Shown: positions 30,265 to 39,220 of the stretch, piece after piece
How positions within the stretch are numbered: position 1 is the stretch's first letter
Layout: each line of letters opens with the position of its first letter
Origin: an uncultured Nonlabens sp.
GTDB taxonomy: Bacteria > Bacteroidota > Bacteroidia > Flavobacteriales > Flavobacteriaceae
Assembly (NCBI GenBank): GCA_947491755.1
Contig: CANLKV010000004.1
Coordinates: 62,001-126,000 of the forward strand
Length of the DNA stretch: 64,000 nt
Reading direction: 5' to 3'
Translations under genes and position numbers: made by a program
The notes under the pieces: generated by a model
Database searches by the model: none
Seen by the model: the letters and a program-made list of their open reading frames with translations, nothing else
What the model was told of the DNA's origin: nothing

Positions 30265-30574
30265 GGCCTAATGTTTTATAAACATTGTCCTGTAAACCTG
30301 CAGGAAGCCAAGCTTCCTAATAGAAATGAGCCTTTAACAAGTTCAAAGCAGGTTTAAGAAGAAAAAGTAAATTTTGATTTTAGTCAGAAGCGGTGCAATA
30401 AACACGAGTTTATTAGCACCGCTTTATTTTGTAACAAATGAAAAATACCGTTGAGTAAAAAAATAGTGATCCAAGACACTTAGCATAATTTATGACAAGA
30501 CCTAGACTAGCAACTCAAGGCATAGGTAGATGTTTAAAGTATCTCACAAAACAGTAAGCCTTCTACCCTATCTC
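30265..30574. other. 310-base gap between convergent PKD-lipoprotein and GntR genes
   Basis: It contains a strong hairpin terminator at 30388-30424. The rest (including a GCAGGAAGCCAAGCTTCC palindromic patch near 30300-30317) shows no ORF or RNA gene I can support. Confidence 0.6.
30388..30430 (+). terminator. Rho-independent terminator of the susCD operon
   Basis: Arms AAGCGGTGCAATAAAC (30388-30403) and GTTTATTAGCACCGCTT (30408-30424) pair fully apart from one bulged base, with a 4-base loop and a T-rich tail (TATTTT). It follows the PKD lipoprotein by 123 bases. Confidence 0.8.
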
Positions 30575-31621
30575 TCAGACAGAATTCCTGTCGATAAATC
30601 TAAATTCGTTTTTGATCTTGCCTTTTTCCCGGTTCTGTATCATTTGCGACGCTTTGGTTCCCATAGCCACAAAATCAGTAGACATTACCGTAATACCTAG
30701 TAAGTCTTTAAGCGGTGTATCGTTGTAGGAAATGATACCTATCTCCTGCCCTAGCGTAAGTTGATTGTCTCTTATTTGTTTAACAAGACTTACAAGGTCT
30801 GACTCTTCAATGGTAATAAATAAGTCCCCCTTTTTTAAAATAATATCCTCATACACCTCATCTATTATTTCAAACTCTAGATGTTGCTCAACACAAAATT
30901 TCCTGAATCCATGAAGAATACGTTTAGGATAAGGATAAACCGTGTTTTCTGGATAAACCAGAATCAACTTGCCATAATGTGATATTTTTTCTAATCCTGT
31001 TGTAAGCGCCTGATAAATATCATTCTCAAAATCCTGATAAATTTCTATTACGTCTCGTTCAAAACGCAACTTGTTGTTATCCATAATAACCAGTCGATCT
31101 GATGGAATTTTCTTGATGGCTGCCACCACTTTATCTGTGTAGCTTAAATGATTCAACTGTGGACCCGTAAAATGAGGCATGATTACATAATAATCAAAAG
31201 CCCCTAGACTGCGATTGAGTGTATTTAAAAACAACCCCTCATCACAGTGATAAATATGCAGCTCTACATGACCGTTTGCTCCCATATCCTTAACAAAGGA
31301 GTTATAAATACGCATTTTATAAGAGCTCAATTTGTTAACCAGAAAAAGAATATTCAACTTCGATGCAGGAGGTTTGCGGGTCACGTAATAACCTTTGCCT
31401 CTCACTGAGCTGATTATTTTTTGCTCCTTCAAAATATTATAAGCTTTCTCAACGGTATCTCTAGAAAGGTAGATTTCCTCACTGAGCGCATTAATTGACG
31501 GGATTTTTTGATCGATCGTAATATTTCCCAGCAAAATATTGTGCGTTATACTATCGACGATTTGTTGATACTTGGGTTTTCTCGATTTAGGGTTAATTGA
31601 GAGAAGATCAAAAATTTCCAT
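30575..31621 (-). CDS. GntR-family transcriptional regulator with periplasmic-binding-protein-like sensor domain
   Basis: A 348-residue cytoplasmic regulator. Residues ~10-80 are a GntR winged helix (KPKYQQIVDSITHNILLG, DQKIPSINALSEEIYLSRDTVEKAYNIL, VRGKGYYV). Residues ~85-348 resemble a LacI/periplasmic-binding-protein-like effector domain (LNILFLVNKLSSYKMRIYNSFVKDM, and IGIISYNDTPLKDLLGITVMSTDF near the end). This combination is common for sugar regulators in Bacteroidota. It lies between susCD and the rhaEW-galT operon and diverges from the latter. A shared 11-base motif upstream of three nearby transcription units is a candidate binding site. Whether it represses or activates, and whether rhamnose, galactose or a derivative is the effector, is unknown. 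Confidence 0.86.
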   Translation of the reverse strand: MEIFDLLSINPKSRKPKYQQIVDSITHNILLGNITIDQKIPSINALSEEIYLSRDTVEKAYNILKEQKIISSVRGKGYYVTRKPPASKLNILFLVNKLSSYKMRIYNSFVKDMGANGHVELHIYHCDEGLFLNTLNRSLGAFDYYVIMPHFTGPQLNHLSYTDKVVAAIKKIPSDRLVIMDNNKLRFERDVIEIYQDFENDIYQALTTGLEKISHYGKLILVYPENTVYPYPKRILHGFRKFCVEQHLEFEIIDEVYEDIILKKGDLFITIEESDLVSLVKQIRDNQLTLGQEIGIISYNDTPLKDLLGITVMSTDFVAMGTKASQMIQNREKGKIKNEFRFIDRNSV

Positions 31622-31699
31622 GTCTTAATTTTTGTCGAATATCTATTTTTTATGTGACAACTGGAAAAGCTATGGGAAGTTTATGTGCTATAAAAAAAC

Positions 31700-31715
31700 C
31701 GCTTTCGCGAAAGCG
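31700..31715. repeat. Perfect palindrome copy in the gntR-rhaEW divergent promoter region
   Basis: CGCTTTCGCGAAAGCG between divergent genes, 79 bases before the regulator's start on one side and 46 bases before the candidate operator on the other. It is one of two perfect copies outside coding sequence. Confidence 0.95.
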
Positions 31716-31760
31716 TAAACAGCATCAAGCACTTAACACTTAAAAAGCAATTGATTTAGG

Positions 31761-31775
31761 ACAGTACAGGATAGT
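31761..31775 (+). promoter_or_regulatory. Candidate operator facing rhaEW
   Basis: ACAGTACAGGATAGT matches the susC-upstream site at 14 of 15 bases. It lies 57-71 bases before the preferred rhaEW start at 31832; an alternative ATG at 31778 would place it directly on the start codon. Confidence 0.55.
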
Positions 31776-31831
31776 AGATGAAGATGGGGAAGTTATCTTT
31801 AACCTATAGCACCAAACATAAAAAGAAAACA

Positions 31832-33937
31832 ATGGCGACCGCTACACCAAAATTTAAATATGTCGATTATCTATGGGATCAAAACAAAGCGGATGCTATA
31901 GGAGATGATCAAGTTGAACAATTTCTTTACCGCTCAAATATTTTAGGAGCTGATTTACGCATTACTAATTACGGTGGTGGTAACACCAGTTGTAAAACTA
32001 TCGAGAAAGACCCATTAACTAATGAAGATGTGGAGGTTATGTGGGTAAAAGGTTCTGGAGGTGATATAGGCACCCTTACCAGATCAGGAATCGCTGGACT
32101 GTATACCAGCCGCTTGCGCAATCTTAAAAATGTATATGGCGGTCTAGAGGATGAGGACCGTATGGTCGGACTGTTCCAGCATTGTATTTATGATCTAGAC
32201 AGCAAGGCTCCGTCAATTGACACCCCATTACATGGATTATTGCCATTTAAGCATATTGATCACCTGCATCCAGATGCACTGATAGCTGTAGCTGCAGCAC
32301 AGGATAGCGAGCAGGTCACAAAAGATATTTGGGGAGACACCATGGGATGGGTCCCATGGCAGCGACCAGGTTTTGACCTAGGGTTACAATTAGAGAAATG
32401 CCTGGCAGACAACCCTGGTATACGTGGGATTGTTCTGGGTAGTCATGGCTTATTCACATGGGGCGATACTAGCTATGAATGTTATATGAATAGCCTAGAG
32501 GTGATAGAAATGGCATCTGCATATATTGAGAATAAAGTAGCTGCGCAAAAAACAATTTTCGGTGGTGAGAAAACAAAATCACTATCACCAGAAAATCGCA
32601 AAAAACAAGCGACTCGATTGATGCCCTTATTGCGAGGTCTAGCAAGTTCAGAAAACCGCATGATAGGTCATTTTAATGATAGCGAGGCTGTCCTGCAGTT
32701 TATAAATAGTAACGATCTTGAACGACTGGCACCTATGGGAACCTCTTGTCCAGATCATTTTTTAAGAACTAAAATACAACCACTTGTATTAGAAATAGAT
32801 GCCCAGGCAGATTTGAGCAATAGCGCTGCTGTTAAAAGTCAACTAGAGCCAGCATTTGAAGCGTATCGTCAACAATATGCAGCCTATTATGAAAAGCATA
32901 AACATGATAATAGTCCTGCCATGCGGGACCCTAATCCAGTAATTATTTTATATCCTGGGGTAGGTATGTTTAGCTTTGCAAAAAATAAACAAACGGCTCG
33001 CGTGGCCAGCGAGTTTTACATCAATGCGATAAACGTCATGCGCGGTGCAGAGGCCATATCTGCCTATACTGCCTTGCCTAGACAAGAAGCATTCGACATC
33101 GAATACTGGTTGCTGGAAGAGGCAAAATTGCAACGAATGCCTAAGGAAAAACCCTTATCACGTAAGGTAGCTCTCATTACTGGAGCTGGTGGTGGTATAG
33201 GAAAAGCTATAGCTGATAAGCTAGCTGCCGAGGGTGCAAATGTAGTTTTAACCGACATCGCCCAGGATCGACTGGATGAAGCCGTAGCCACCTATGGAGC
33301 AGATACAGCAAGTACAGCTGTATGTGATGTAACCTCAAAGGAAAGTATCACTGCTGCCTTAAATGCCGCAACACTTATTTATGGCGGAGTAGATATGATT
33401 ATACATAGTGCTGGCCTGGCAATTTCAAAACCGCTGGCAGAGACTCAAGATAGTGATTGGAATATATTGCAAGATGTGCTAGTAAAAGCTCAATTTGAAT
33501 TGTCGCAGCAAGCAGTTGCGATAATGAGAGACCAGGGAATGGGCGGCGACATTATCAGTATAGCTAGTAAAAATGGTCTAGTGGCAGGACCTAATAATGT
33601 AGCTTATGGAACTGCAAAAGCTGCACAGCAGCACATGGTGCGCCTTCTAGCTGCAGAATTAGGAACAGACAAAATACGAGTCAACACGGTTAACCCAGAC
33701 GGCGTTATAGTGGGCAGTAAGATATGGGAAGGCGACTGGGCAGCCGGTCGCGCAAAGGCTCATGGCATAAAAGTAGAGGACTTGCCTAGCCACTATGCAA
33801 AACGTAATTTGCTCAATGAAATCATCTATCCTGCAGATATTGCAAATGGTGTATTTGCACTAGTAGGAATTCTGGATAAATCAACCGGTAATAGCATCAA
33901 TGTTGACGGCGGCATGGCTGCAGCTTTTTTAAGATAA
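31832..33937 (+). CDS. Bifunctional rhamnulose-1-phosphate aldolase / lactaldehyde dehydrogenase (RhaEW type)
   Basis: About 701 residues from the ATG at 31832 (MATATPKFKYVDYLW). The in-frame ATG at 31778 adds a basic, family-unlike 18-residue stretch and abuts the candidate operator, so I reject it. The N-terminal ~420 residues are a class II aldolase domain (NYGGGNTSCK, LHGLLPFKHIDHLHPDA, GSHGLFTWG). The C-terminal ~250 are a short-chain dehydrogenase with GAGGGIG (451-457) and YGTAK (Tyr 592, Lys 596). Known RhaEW proteins split L-rhamnulose-1-phosphate into DHAP and L-lactaldehyde and oxidise the aldehyde to L-lactate. First gene of the seven-gene operon; rhaI follows after 27 bases. Confidence 0.9.
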   Translation: MATATPKFKYVDYLWDQNKADAIGDDQVEQFLYRSNILGADLRITNYGGGNTSCKTIEKDPLTNEDVEVMWVKGSGGDIGTLTRSGIAGLYTSRLRNLKNVYGGLEDEDRMVGLFQHCIYDLDSKAPSIDTPLHGLLPFKHIDHLHPDALIAVAAAQDSEQVTKDIWGDTMGWVPWQRPGFDLGLQLEKCLADNPGIRGIVLGSHGLFTWGDTSYECYMNSLEVIEMASAYIENKVAAQKTIFGGEKTKSLSPENRKKQATRLMPLLRGLASSENRMIGHFNDSEAVLQFINSNDLERLAPMGTSCPDHFLRTKIQPLVLEIDAQADLSNSAAVKSQLEPAFEAYRQQYAAYYEKHKHDNSPAMRDPNPVIILYPGVGMFSFAKNKQTARVASEFYINAINVMRGAEAISAYTALPRQEAFDIEYWLLEEAKLQRMPKEKPLSRKVALITGAGGGIGKAIADKLAAEGANVVLTDIAQDRLDEAVATYGADTASTAVCDVTSKESITAALNAATLIYGGVDMIIHSAGLAISKPLAETQDSDWNILQDVLVKAQFELSQQAVAIMRDQGMGGDIISIASKNGLVAGPNNVAYGTAKAAQQHMVRLLAAELGTDKIRVNTVNPDGVIVGSKIWEGDWAAGRAKAHGIKVEDLPSHYAKRNLLNEIIYPADIANGVFALVGILDKSTGNSINVDGGMAAAFLR

Positions 33938-33964
33938 GGACGGCTTCTAACACAACCATTATAC

Positions 33965-35245
33965 ATGAAGATTCAATCAGACCATATAGAAAAAGTAAAC
34001 CAGCCGCTGCTTAAACAGCATCAAGAAGATTTTAGTTATTTAAATAATCGCCTTACCAGTGCTGGTGTACAAGTAGATCATGTAATTGACAAATTAGCTC
34101 AGTTTCAAGTCGCTATACCTAGCTGGGCTCTAGGCGCAGGCGGTACAAGATTTGGCAGATTCTCTTTTAAAGGAGAACCTGCCACTCTAGAACAAAAACT
34201 GGACGATATAGGACTACTGCACCATCTTACACAAACAGCGGGTGCTGTTTCCCTTCATATACCCTGGGACATCCCAACAGATTATAAGGCCATCAAAGAA
34301 CAAGCGGCAGCACTAGATATAAAATTTGATGCTGTTAACTCTAATACTTTTCAAGATCAAAAAGACCAGTCAGCAAGTTACAAGCACGGGTCTTTAAGTA
34401 ACAGTAGTGCAGACGCTAGGCAGCTTGCCATTGAACACAACAAGGAAGTTGTAAAAATAGGCGATCAATTGGGATCAAAAAGCCTAACGGTATGGCTTGC
34501 AGACGGCAGCTCATTTCCAGGGCAAATAAATTTTCAAGACGCATTTACGCATACACAAAACAGTCTTAAAGAAATCTACAACAGCATGCCTGCAGACTGG
34601 AGCATGTTTGTAGAATACAAACCTTATGAACCTAACTTTTACAGTACAGTAATACAAGACTGGGGCACCTCGCTCATGCTAGCCCAGGGGTGTGGTGACC
34701 GCGCTTATACACTGGTAGACCTAGGACACCATTTGCCTAATACAAATATCGAGCAGATTGTTTCTACCTTAATGTTACAGGGTAAACTGGGAGGGTTCCA
34801 TTTCAATGACAGCAAATACGGTGACGACGATCTTACGGTAGGTAGCATCAAGCCGTACGCATTGTTTTTAATTTTTAACGAGTTAGTCCAGGGTATGGAA
34901 CGCAACACAAACAACCCTGCATTGTCATGGATGATTGATGCCAGCCATAATGTAAAAGACCCTCTGGAAGACTTAATTCAATCGTTGGAAGCAATACAGA
35001 CCGCTTACGCGAAAGCGCAATTAATAGATCATCAACAATTAAGAAAAGCTCAAAACAATCATGACGTGGTACAGTGCCAGGAAATCTTACAGCACGCTTA
35101 CCTCACCGATGTAAGACCGTTATTGAAAGAGGCACGTAAACGCGGTGGTGGTGCAATTGACCCGTTAATGGCTTACAGAGGGCTCAAAGTAAGAGAGCAA
35201 TTGATAAAAGAAAGAGGCAGCAACACCGTAGCTACAGGATTATAA
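33965..35245 (+). CDS. rhaI: L-rhamnose isomerase, RhaI type
   Basis: A 426-residue cytoplasmic enzyme of the xylose-isomerase-like TIM-barrel fold. WALGAGGTRFGRF near residue 55, LHIPWD, FNDSKYGDDDLTVGSIKPY and WMIDASHNVKDP match the RhaI group, which replaces RhaA in many bacteria. It converts L-rhamnose to L-rhamnulose for the following kinase. It sits 27 bases after the aldolase/dehydrogenase gene and 9 bases before the kinase gene. A one-base-variant palindrome copy near the 3' end encodes AYAKA. Confidence 0.9.
   Translation: MKIQSDHIEKVNQPLLKQHQEDFSYLNNRLTSAGVQVDHVIDKLAQFQVAIPSWALGAGGTRFGRFSFKGEPATLEQKLDDIGLLHHLTQTAGAVSLHIPWDIPTDYKAIKEQAAALDIKFDAVNSNTFQDQKDQSASYKHGSLSNSSADARQLAIEHNKEVVKIGDQLGSKSLTVWLADGSSFPGQINFQDAFTHTQNSLKEIYNSMPADWSMFVEYKPYEPNFYSTVIQDWGTSLMLAQGCGDRAYTLVDLGHHLPNTNIEQIVSTLMLQGKLGGFHFNDSKYGDDDLTVGSIKPYALFLIFNELVQGMERNTNNPALSWMIDASHNVKDPLEDLIQSLEAIQTAYAKAQLIDHQQLRKAQNNHDVVQCQEILQHAYLTDVRPLLKEARKRGGGAIDPLMAYRGLKVREQLIKERGSNTVATGL
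35002..35017. repeat. Variant palindrome copy in rhaI (encodes AYAKA)
   Basis: CGCTTACGCGAAAGCG, one mismatch from the 16-base palindrome, in the same reading frame as most other coding copies. Confidence 0.8.
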
Positions 35246-35254
35246 TCATTCAAG

Positions 35255-36643
35255 ATGAGTTTATCTGTAACCGCAATTTTTGACATAGGTAAAACCAATA
35301 AAAAATTCTTCTTGTTTGACGATGATTATCAAGAAGTATACAGGGAATACACAAAGTTTGAGGAGGTAACCGATGAGGATGGCCATCCTACCGAAAATTT
35401 AATGGCACTGCACCAGTGGCTCAAAAATTTGTTCGATCGCATATTACATAGCGACGAGTATGATATTAAAGCCATCAATTTTTCTTCATATGGAGCAAGC
35501 CTGGTCCATCTAGATGAGAATGGTGAAGTATTGACTCCTCTCTATAATTATACTAAGCCTATGCCTGATAGGGTGATCCATTCGTTTTTTGAAACCTATG
35601 GACATCAAGACAAGTTTTATGAAGAAACTGGGTCAATGAACGATGGTTTTCTCAACGCGGGAATGCAACTATACTGGCTCAAATATGAGCAACCACAAGT
35701 ATTTGAGAAGATCAAGTATTCATTGCATTTGCCTCAATATTTGAGCTATATATTTACAAAGATTCCTTTAAGTGAGTACACCAGTATAGGATGCCATACC
35801 GCATTATGGGATTATCACAAAAAGGATTATCACGACTGGGTTTATGCAGAGGGTATTCACCTAAAATTACCGCCCCTTGTTTCAACAGAAACGAGTATCA
35901 ACATGAATTATAACGGTAAGCGTATTAAAATAGGGGTTGGAATTCATGACAGTAGCTCTGCCCTATTACCATACATACGTAGTGTAAAAAAACCGTTTAT
36001 ATTAGTGTCTACAGGAACCTGGAGTATAACACTCAACCCTTTCAATCAAAATGCCTTAACTGTTGATGATTTACCACATAAAGCCATCAATTACCTGCGT
36101 ATCAACGGCAAGTCTGTAAAAGCAACGCGATTATTTCTAGGCAAGGAGCATGAGGAGCAAGTGCAAAAGTTAGTAAAGTTATACCAGGTAGCACCTGGAA
36201 CTCATAAAACGATAGGCTTTGATATTGATCTTTACCACGAGTTATACAGCAAACGGTATAAAATATATAAGTGGAATCATTTAGAAAACGATGAAGAGTT
36301 AACTCATCCTTGCCCCACCTCAGTATTTGAAGAATTTACAGCCGCCTATCAACAGTTAGTTATGGAGTTGACTAGATTGCAAATTAAGAGTATCAAAGCA
36401 GCAATGGGGGATTTAAAGATCAAAAGAATTTATCTGGATGGTGGTTTTAGTAACAATCAAATATTTGTCCAGCTGCTTTCTCACCATATGCGTAATATGA
36501 AATTACGTACAACTAGCACTTCCTTAGGATCTGCTCTAGGTGCAGCAATTTGCATAAAAGATCAAACACTCAACTCAAAATTCCTGCGCAAAAATTATGC
36601 GCTAGAGAAACATATTCCATTTATAATAAAAAACAATGTCTAA
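35255..36643 (+). CDS. FGGY-family carbohydrate kinase, probable rhamnulokinase
   Basis: A 462-residue kinase. The N-terminal phosphate-binding strand reads TAIFDIGKTNKKFFLFD, the FGGY-type DIGKTNxK form seen in rhamnulokinase/fuculokinase relatives. The C-terminal ATPase motif is IYLDGGFSNNQIF. Between RhaI and an L-lactate-dehydrogenase-type enzyme, and after the rhamnulose-phosphate aldolase, phosphorylation of L-rhamnulose is the expected reaction. Specificity is inferred from context. The last 8 bases overlap the next gene. Confidence 0.86.
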   Translation: MSLSVTAIFDIGKTNKKFFLFDDDYQEVYREYTKFEEVTDEDGHPTENLMALHQWLKNLFDRILHSDEYDIKAINFSSYGASLVHLDENGEVLTPLYNYTKPMPDRVIHSFFETYGHQDKFYEETGSMNDGFLNAGMQLYWLKYEQPQVFEKIKYSLHLPQYLSYIFTKIPLSEYTSIGCHTALWDYHKKDYHDWVYAEGIHLKLPPLVSTETSINMNYNGKRIKIGVGIHDSSSALLPYIRSVKKPFILVSTGTWSITLNPFNQNALTVDDLPHKAINYLRINGKSVKATRLFLGKEHEEQVQKLVKLYQVAPGTHKTIGFDIDLYHELYSKRYKIYKWNHLENDEELTHPCPTSVFEEFTAAYQQLVMELTRLQIKSIKAAMGDLKIKRIYLDGGFSNNQIFVQLLSHHMRNMKLRTTSTSLGSALGAAICIKDQTLNSKFLRKNYALEKHIPFIIKNNV

Positions 36644-37796
36644 AGGCTTTCATCCGGACTACCCGTCTATTGCAGATTTGAGAAATAAATCCAGGAAAAA
36701 AGTTCCAGGTTTTGCATTTGAATATTTAGACGGCGGGTGCAATGACGACGTTAGTCTAGATAGAAACACAAGAGAATTAAGAGAGATCACTCTAGAGCCT
36801 AGGTACTTAAACAATTATAACGAAAGTTCTACAAAGACCACGTTGTTTGGAAAAGAGTACGATGCGCCATTCGGTATTGCGCCAGTAGGACTGCAAGGAT
36901 TAATGTGGCCCAATGCACCAGAGATTCTAGCAAAATCTGCTTTTGAAAATAATATACCATTTATCTTAAGTACAGTGACCACTATGTCGATTGAGCGTGC
37001 CAGTGAGATTACAGAAGGCAACGTATGGTTCCAATTGTACAATCCAGTAGATGATCGTTTAAGAGATGATATTATTGATAGAGCTCAAGCAGCACATTGT
37101 CCTGTGCTCGTACTGTTGTGTGATGTCCCTACATTTGGCTATCGACCTAGAGATATACGCAATGGCCTTGCGCTACCACCTAAAATGACCCTAAAAAATA
37201 TTTTACAGATACTAGGAAAGCCAGAATGGGCTTTAAAAACTCTTAAACACGGTCAACCTACCTTTGAATCTCTTAAACCTTATACCCCAGAAGGGCTCAA
37301 TTTGAAACAATTAGGCGCCTTTATGGATAAAACTTTTAACGGTACGCTCACTCCAGAAAAAATAAAACCCATTCGTGATAAATGGAAAGGAAAACTTGTC
37401 CTAAAGGGTGTAGCTTCTCTTGCAGATGCAAAAATGGCTGCAGAACTAGGTTTTGATGGGATTATTGTCTCAAATCATGGAGGGAGACAACTTGATGCAG
37501 CACAGTCAACAATTAAATGTTTGCAGGAAATCGCGCCTATTTATGGAGACAAAATGGAGGTTATGATGGACAGTGGTCTACGTTCAGGACCAGATATAGC
37601 ACGTGCCATGGCTGCGGGAGCGGCTTTTACCTTTATGGGCAGGTCGTTTATGTATGGTGTAGGTGCCCTAGGTAATCGAGGTGGCGACCATACTATCAGC
37701 ATGTTAAAAACTCAGTTTAAACAAGTAATGGATCAACTGTGCTGCGATCGCGTTGATCAATTATCTCATCATATCATAAAATCTCAAAGTCTATGA
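36636..37796 (+). CDS. lldD: FMN-dependent alpha-hydroxy-acid dehydrogenase (L-lactate dehydrogenase type)
   Basis: A 386-residue flavoenzyme of the glycolate oxidase / LldD family. PSIADLRNKSRKKVPGFAFEYLDGG is the usual N-terminus, APVGLQGLMWPNAPE forms part of the FMN site, and IIVSNHGGRQLD carries the catalytic His and substrate Arg. Its role here is clear from the operon: the upstream bifunctional enzyme yields L-lactate from rhamnose, and this enzyme would oxidise it to pyruvate, delivering electrons to the quinone pool. It overlaps the kinase gene by 8 bases and the permease gene by 4 (ATGA). Confidence 0.88.
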   Translation: MSKGFHPDYPSIADLRNKSRKKVPGFAFEYLDGGCNDDVSLDRNTRELREITLEPRYLNNYNESSTKTTLFGKEYDAPFGIAPVGLQGLMWPNAPEILAKSAFENNIPFILSTVTTMSIERASEITEGNVWFQLYNPVDDRLRDDIIDRAQAAHCPVLVLLCDVPTFGYRPRDIRNGLALPPKMTLKNILQILGKPEWALKTLKHGQPTFESLKPYTPEGLNLKQLGAFMDKTFNGTLTPEKIKPIRDKWKGKLVLKGVASLADAKMAAELGFDGIIVSNHGGRQLDAAQSTIKCLQEIAPIYGDKMEVMMDSGLRSGPDIARAMAAGAAFTFMGRSFMYGVGALGNRGGDHTISMLKTQFKQVMDQLCCDRVDQLSHHIIKSQSL

Positions 37797-39214
37797 GCGT
37801 CTATCAACAAGAACAGGAAGTCATAGAGGAAATAACCACTGGAGAGTTTGAGCGCACCCCTGTGCCCGCTTCTAAGTGGAAAGGATGGAAAAGTTTCCTG
37901 GGCATGTACGCAGGTGAACACGCTGCAGGAACAGAGTTCATGATAGGCCCGTTGTTTTTGACAGCAGGAGTTAGCGCTTTTGATCTTATCATAGGACTGA
38001 TTGTTGGTAATTTACTAGCCGTACTTAGCTGGAGGTTTCTAACCGCAGAAATTGCAGTAAAGCATCGACTCACGCTCTACTATCAATTAGAAAAAATATG
38101 CGGTAAGAAATTAGTGATAGGTTACAATCTGGCAAACGGAATTTTATTTTGTTTTCTAGCTGGAGCAATGATTACAGTAAGTGCAACAGCTGTGGGCGTT
38201 CCTTTTGACATAGAAATGCCAAGATTAACAGACACCCTGCCCAGTGGGCCGTCCTGGGTTATGATTGTTATAGTGATAGGACTGGTTATTTCCCTAATTG
38301 CAGCAAAAGGATATGATACGGTTCTTAAAGCTGCAAACTGGATGTCTCCAGTTATCGTGGTTGCTTTTATCGCTTGCGGAATTGTGGCTTTAGTACAGCT
38401 GGATGTCAATTCTTTCTCAGATTTTTGGAATATCTGGGGCGAGGGTACAGACCCCTTCCCAGGCCAGATCAAATACAGTATATGGCACGTTATATTCTGG
38501 TCATGGTTTGCAAATGCTGCTATGCATATAGGTATGTCAGACCTTTCTGTCTTTAGGTATGCTCGCCACGCCCGGTCTGGATGGACTACAGCTGCAGGTA
38601 TGTATATAGGCCATTTTATGGCTTGGATCGCTGCAGCCTTGTTGTATGCCGTATACCTTAAATCAGCAGAGGCTCAAGTATTTCTTAACGCTGGAGAAGC
38701 TCCACCAGTTGCGCCAGGACCGCTTGCCTACAATGCCATAGGATTTTTTGGTATTATCGCTGTAATTCTTGCAGGATGGACAACCGCAAACCCAACAATT
38801 TATAGGGCAGGACTGGCATTTCAAGCAATTATGCCAAAAGTTTCTACCTTTTGGGTAACCATCATTGCAGGATCTGTAGCAACCATTGCTGGGATATTTC
38901 CAGCATTTGCAATGCAGTTACTAGGCTTTGTAGCATTATATGGCTTTATACTCGCGCCATTTGGTGCCATCGTGGTATTTGATCATTTTGTTAGAAAGAA
39001 TAATACCGCTTTCGCGGAAGCGTACTCAAAAAAATACAATTTAAACGTAATTATGGCCTGGGCTATATCATTTGTCTTGTTCTATGGTATATCGATACAA
39101 TATGATATTTTCTTATCCTTTGTCACCTTGCCGGCTTGGTTGTTATGCGGGATTCTCTTTACTCTTTTCAGCTTAAAGAAAAACAACAAGTTAAATAAAG
39201 ATGTAGCCAAATAA
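37793..39214 (+). CDS. NCS1/cytosine-permease-like transporter of unknown substrate
   Basis: A 473-residue polytopic membrane protein with about 12 helices. The family resemblance is to purine-cytosine permeases (NCS1): GMYAGEHAAGTEFMIGPLFLTAGVSAFDLIIGLIVG-type first helices and GWTTANPTIYRAGLAFQ around helix 8. Nothing in the operon concerns nucleobases; all neighbours act on rhamnose, lactate or galactose. Possible roles are uptake of a sugar or export/import of lactate or lactaldehyde, all inference. The start overlaps lldD by four bases. A one-mismatch palindrome copy encodes AFAEA in a cytoplasmic-looking loop. Confidence 0.75.
   Translation: MSVYQQEQEVIEEITTGEFERTPVPASKWKGWKSFLGMYAGEHAAGTEFMIGPLFLTAGVSAFDLIIGLIVGNLLAVLSWRFLTAEIAVKHRLTLYYQLEKICGKKLVIGYNLANGILFCFLAGAMITVSATAVGVPFDIEMPRLTDTLPSGPSWVMIVIVIGLVISLIAAKGYDTVLKAANWMSPVIVVAFIACGIVALVQLDVNSFSDFWNIWGEGTDPFPGQIKYSIWHVIFWSWFANAAMHIGMSDLSVFRYARHARSGWTTAAGMYIGHFMAWIAAALLYAVYLKSAEAQVFLNAGEAPPVAPGPLAYNAIGFFGIIAVILAGWTTANPTIYRAGLAFQAIMPKVSTFWVTIIAGSVATIAGIFPAFAMQLLGFVALYGFILAPFGAIVVFDHFVRKNNTAFAEAYSKKYNLNVIMAWAISFVLFYGISIQYDIFLSFVTLPAWLLCGILFTLFSLKKNNKLNKDVAK
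39007..39022. repeat. Variant palindrome copy in the permease gene (encodes AFAEA)
   Basis: CGCTTTCGCGGAAGCG, one mismatch from the perfect 16-mer, in the AFAKA frame. Confidence 0.8.
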
Positions 39215-39220
39215 ACTATT

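Noticed and set aside
31778-31831. Upstream start for rhaEW adding 18 residues
   Set aside because: The extra peptide is unlike the family and its ATG abuts the candidate operator; 31832 is preferred.
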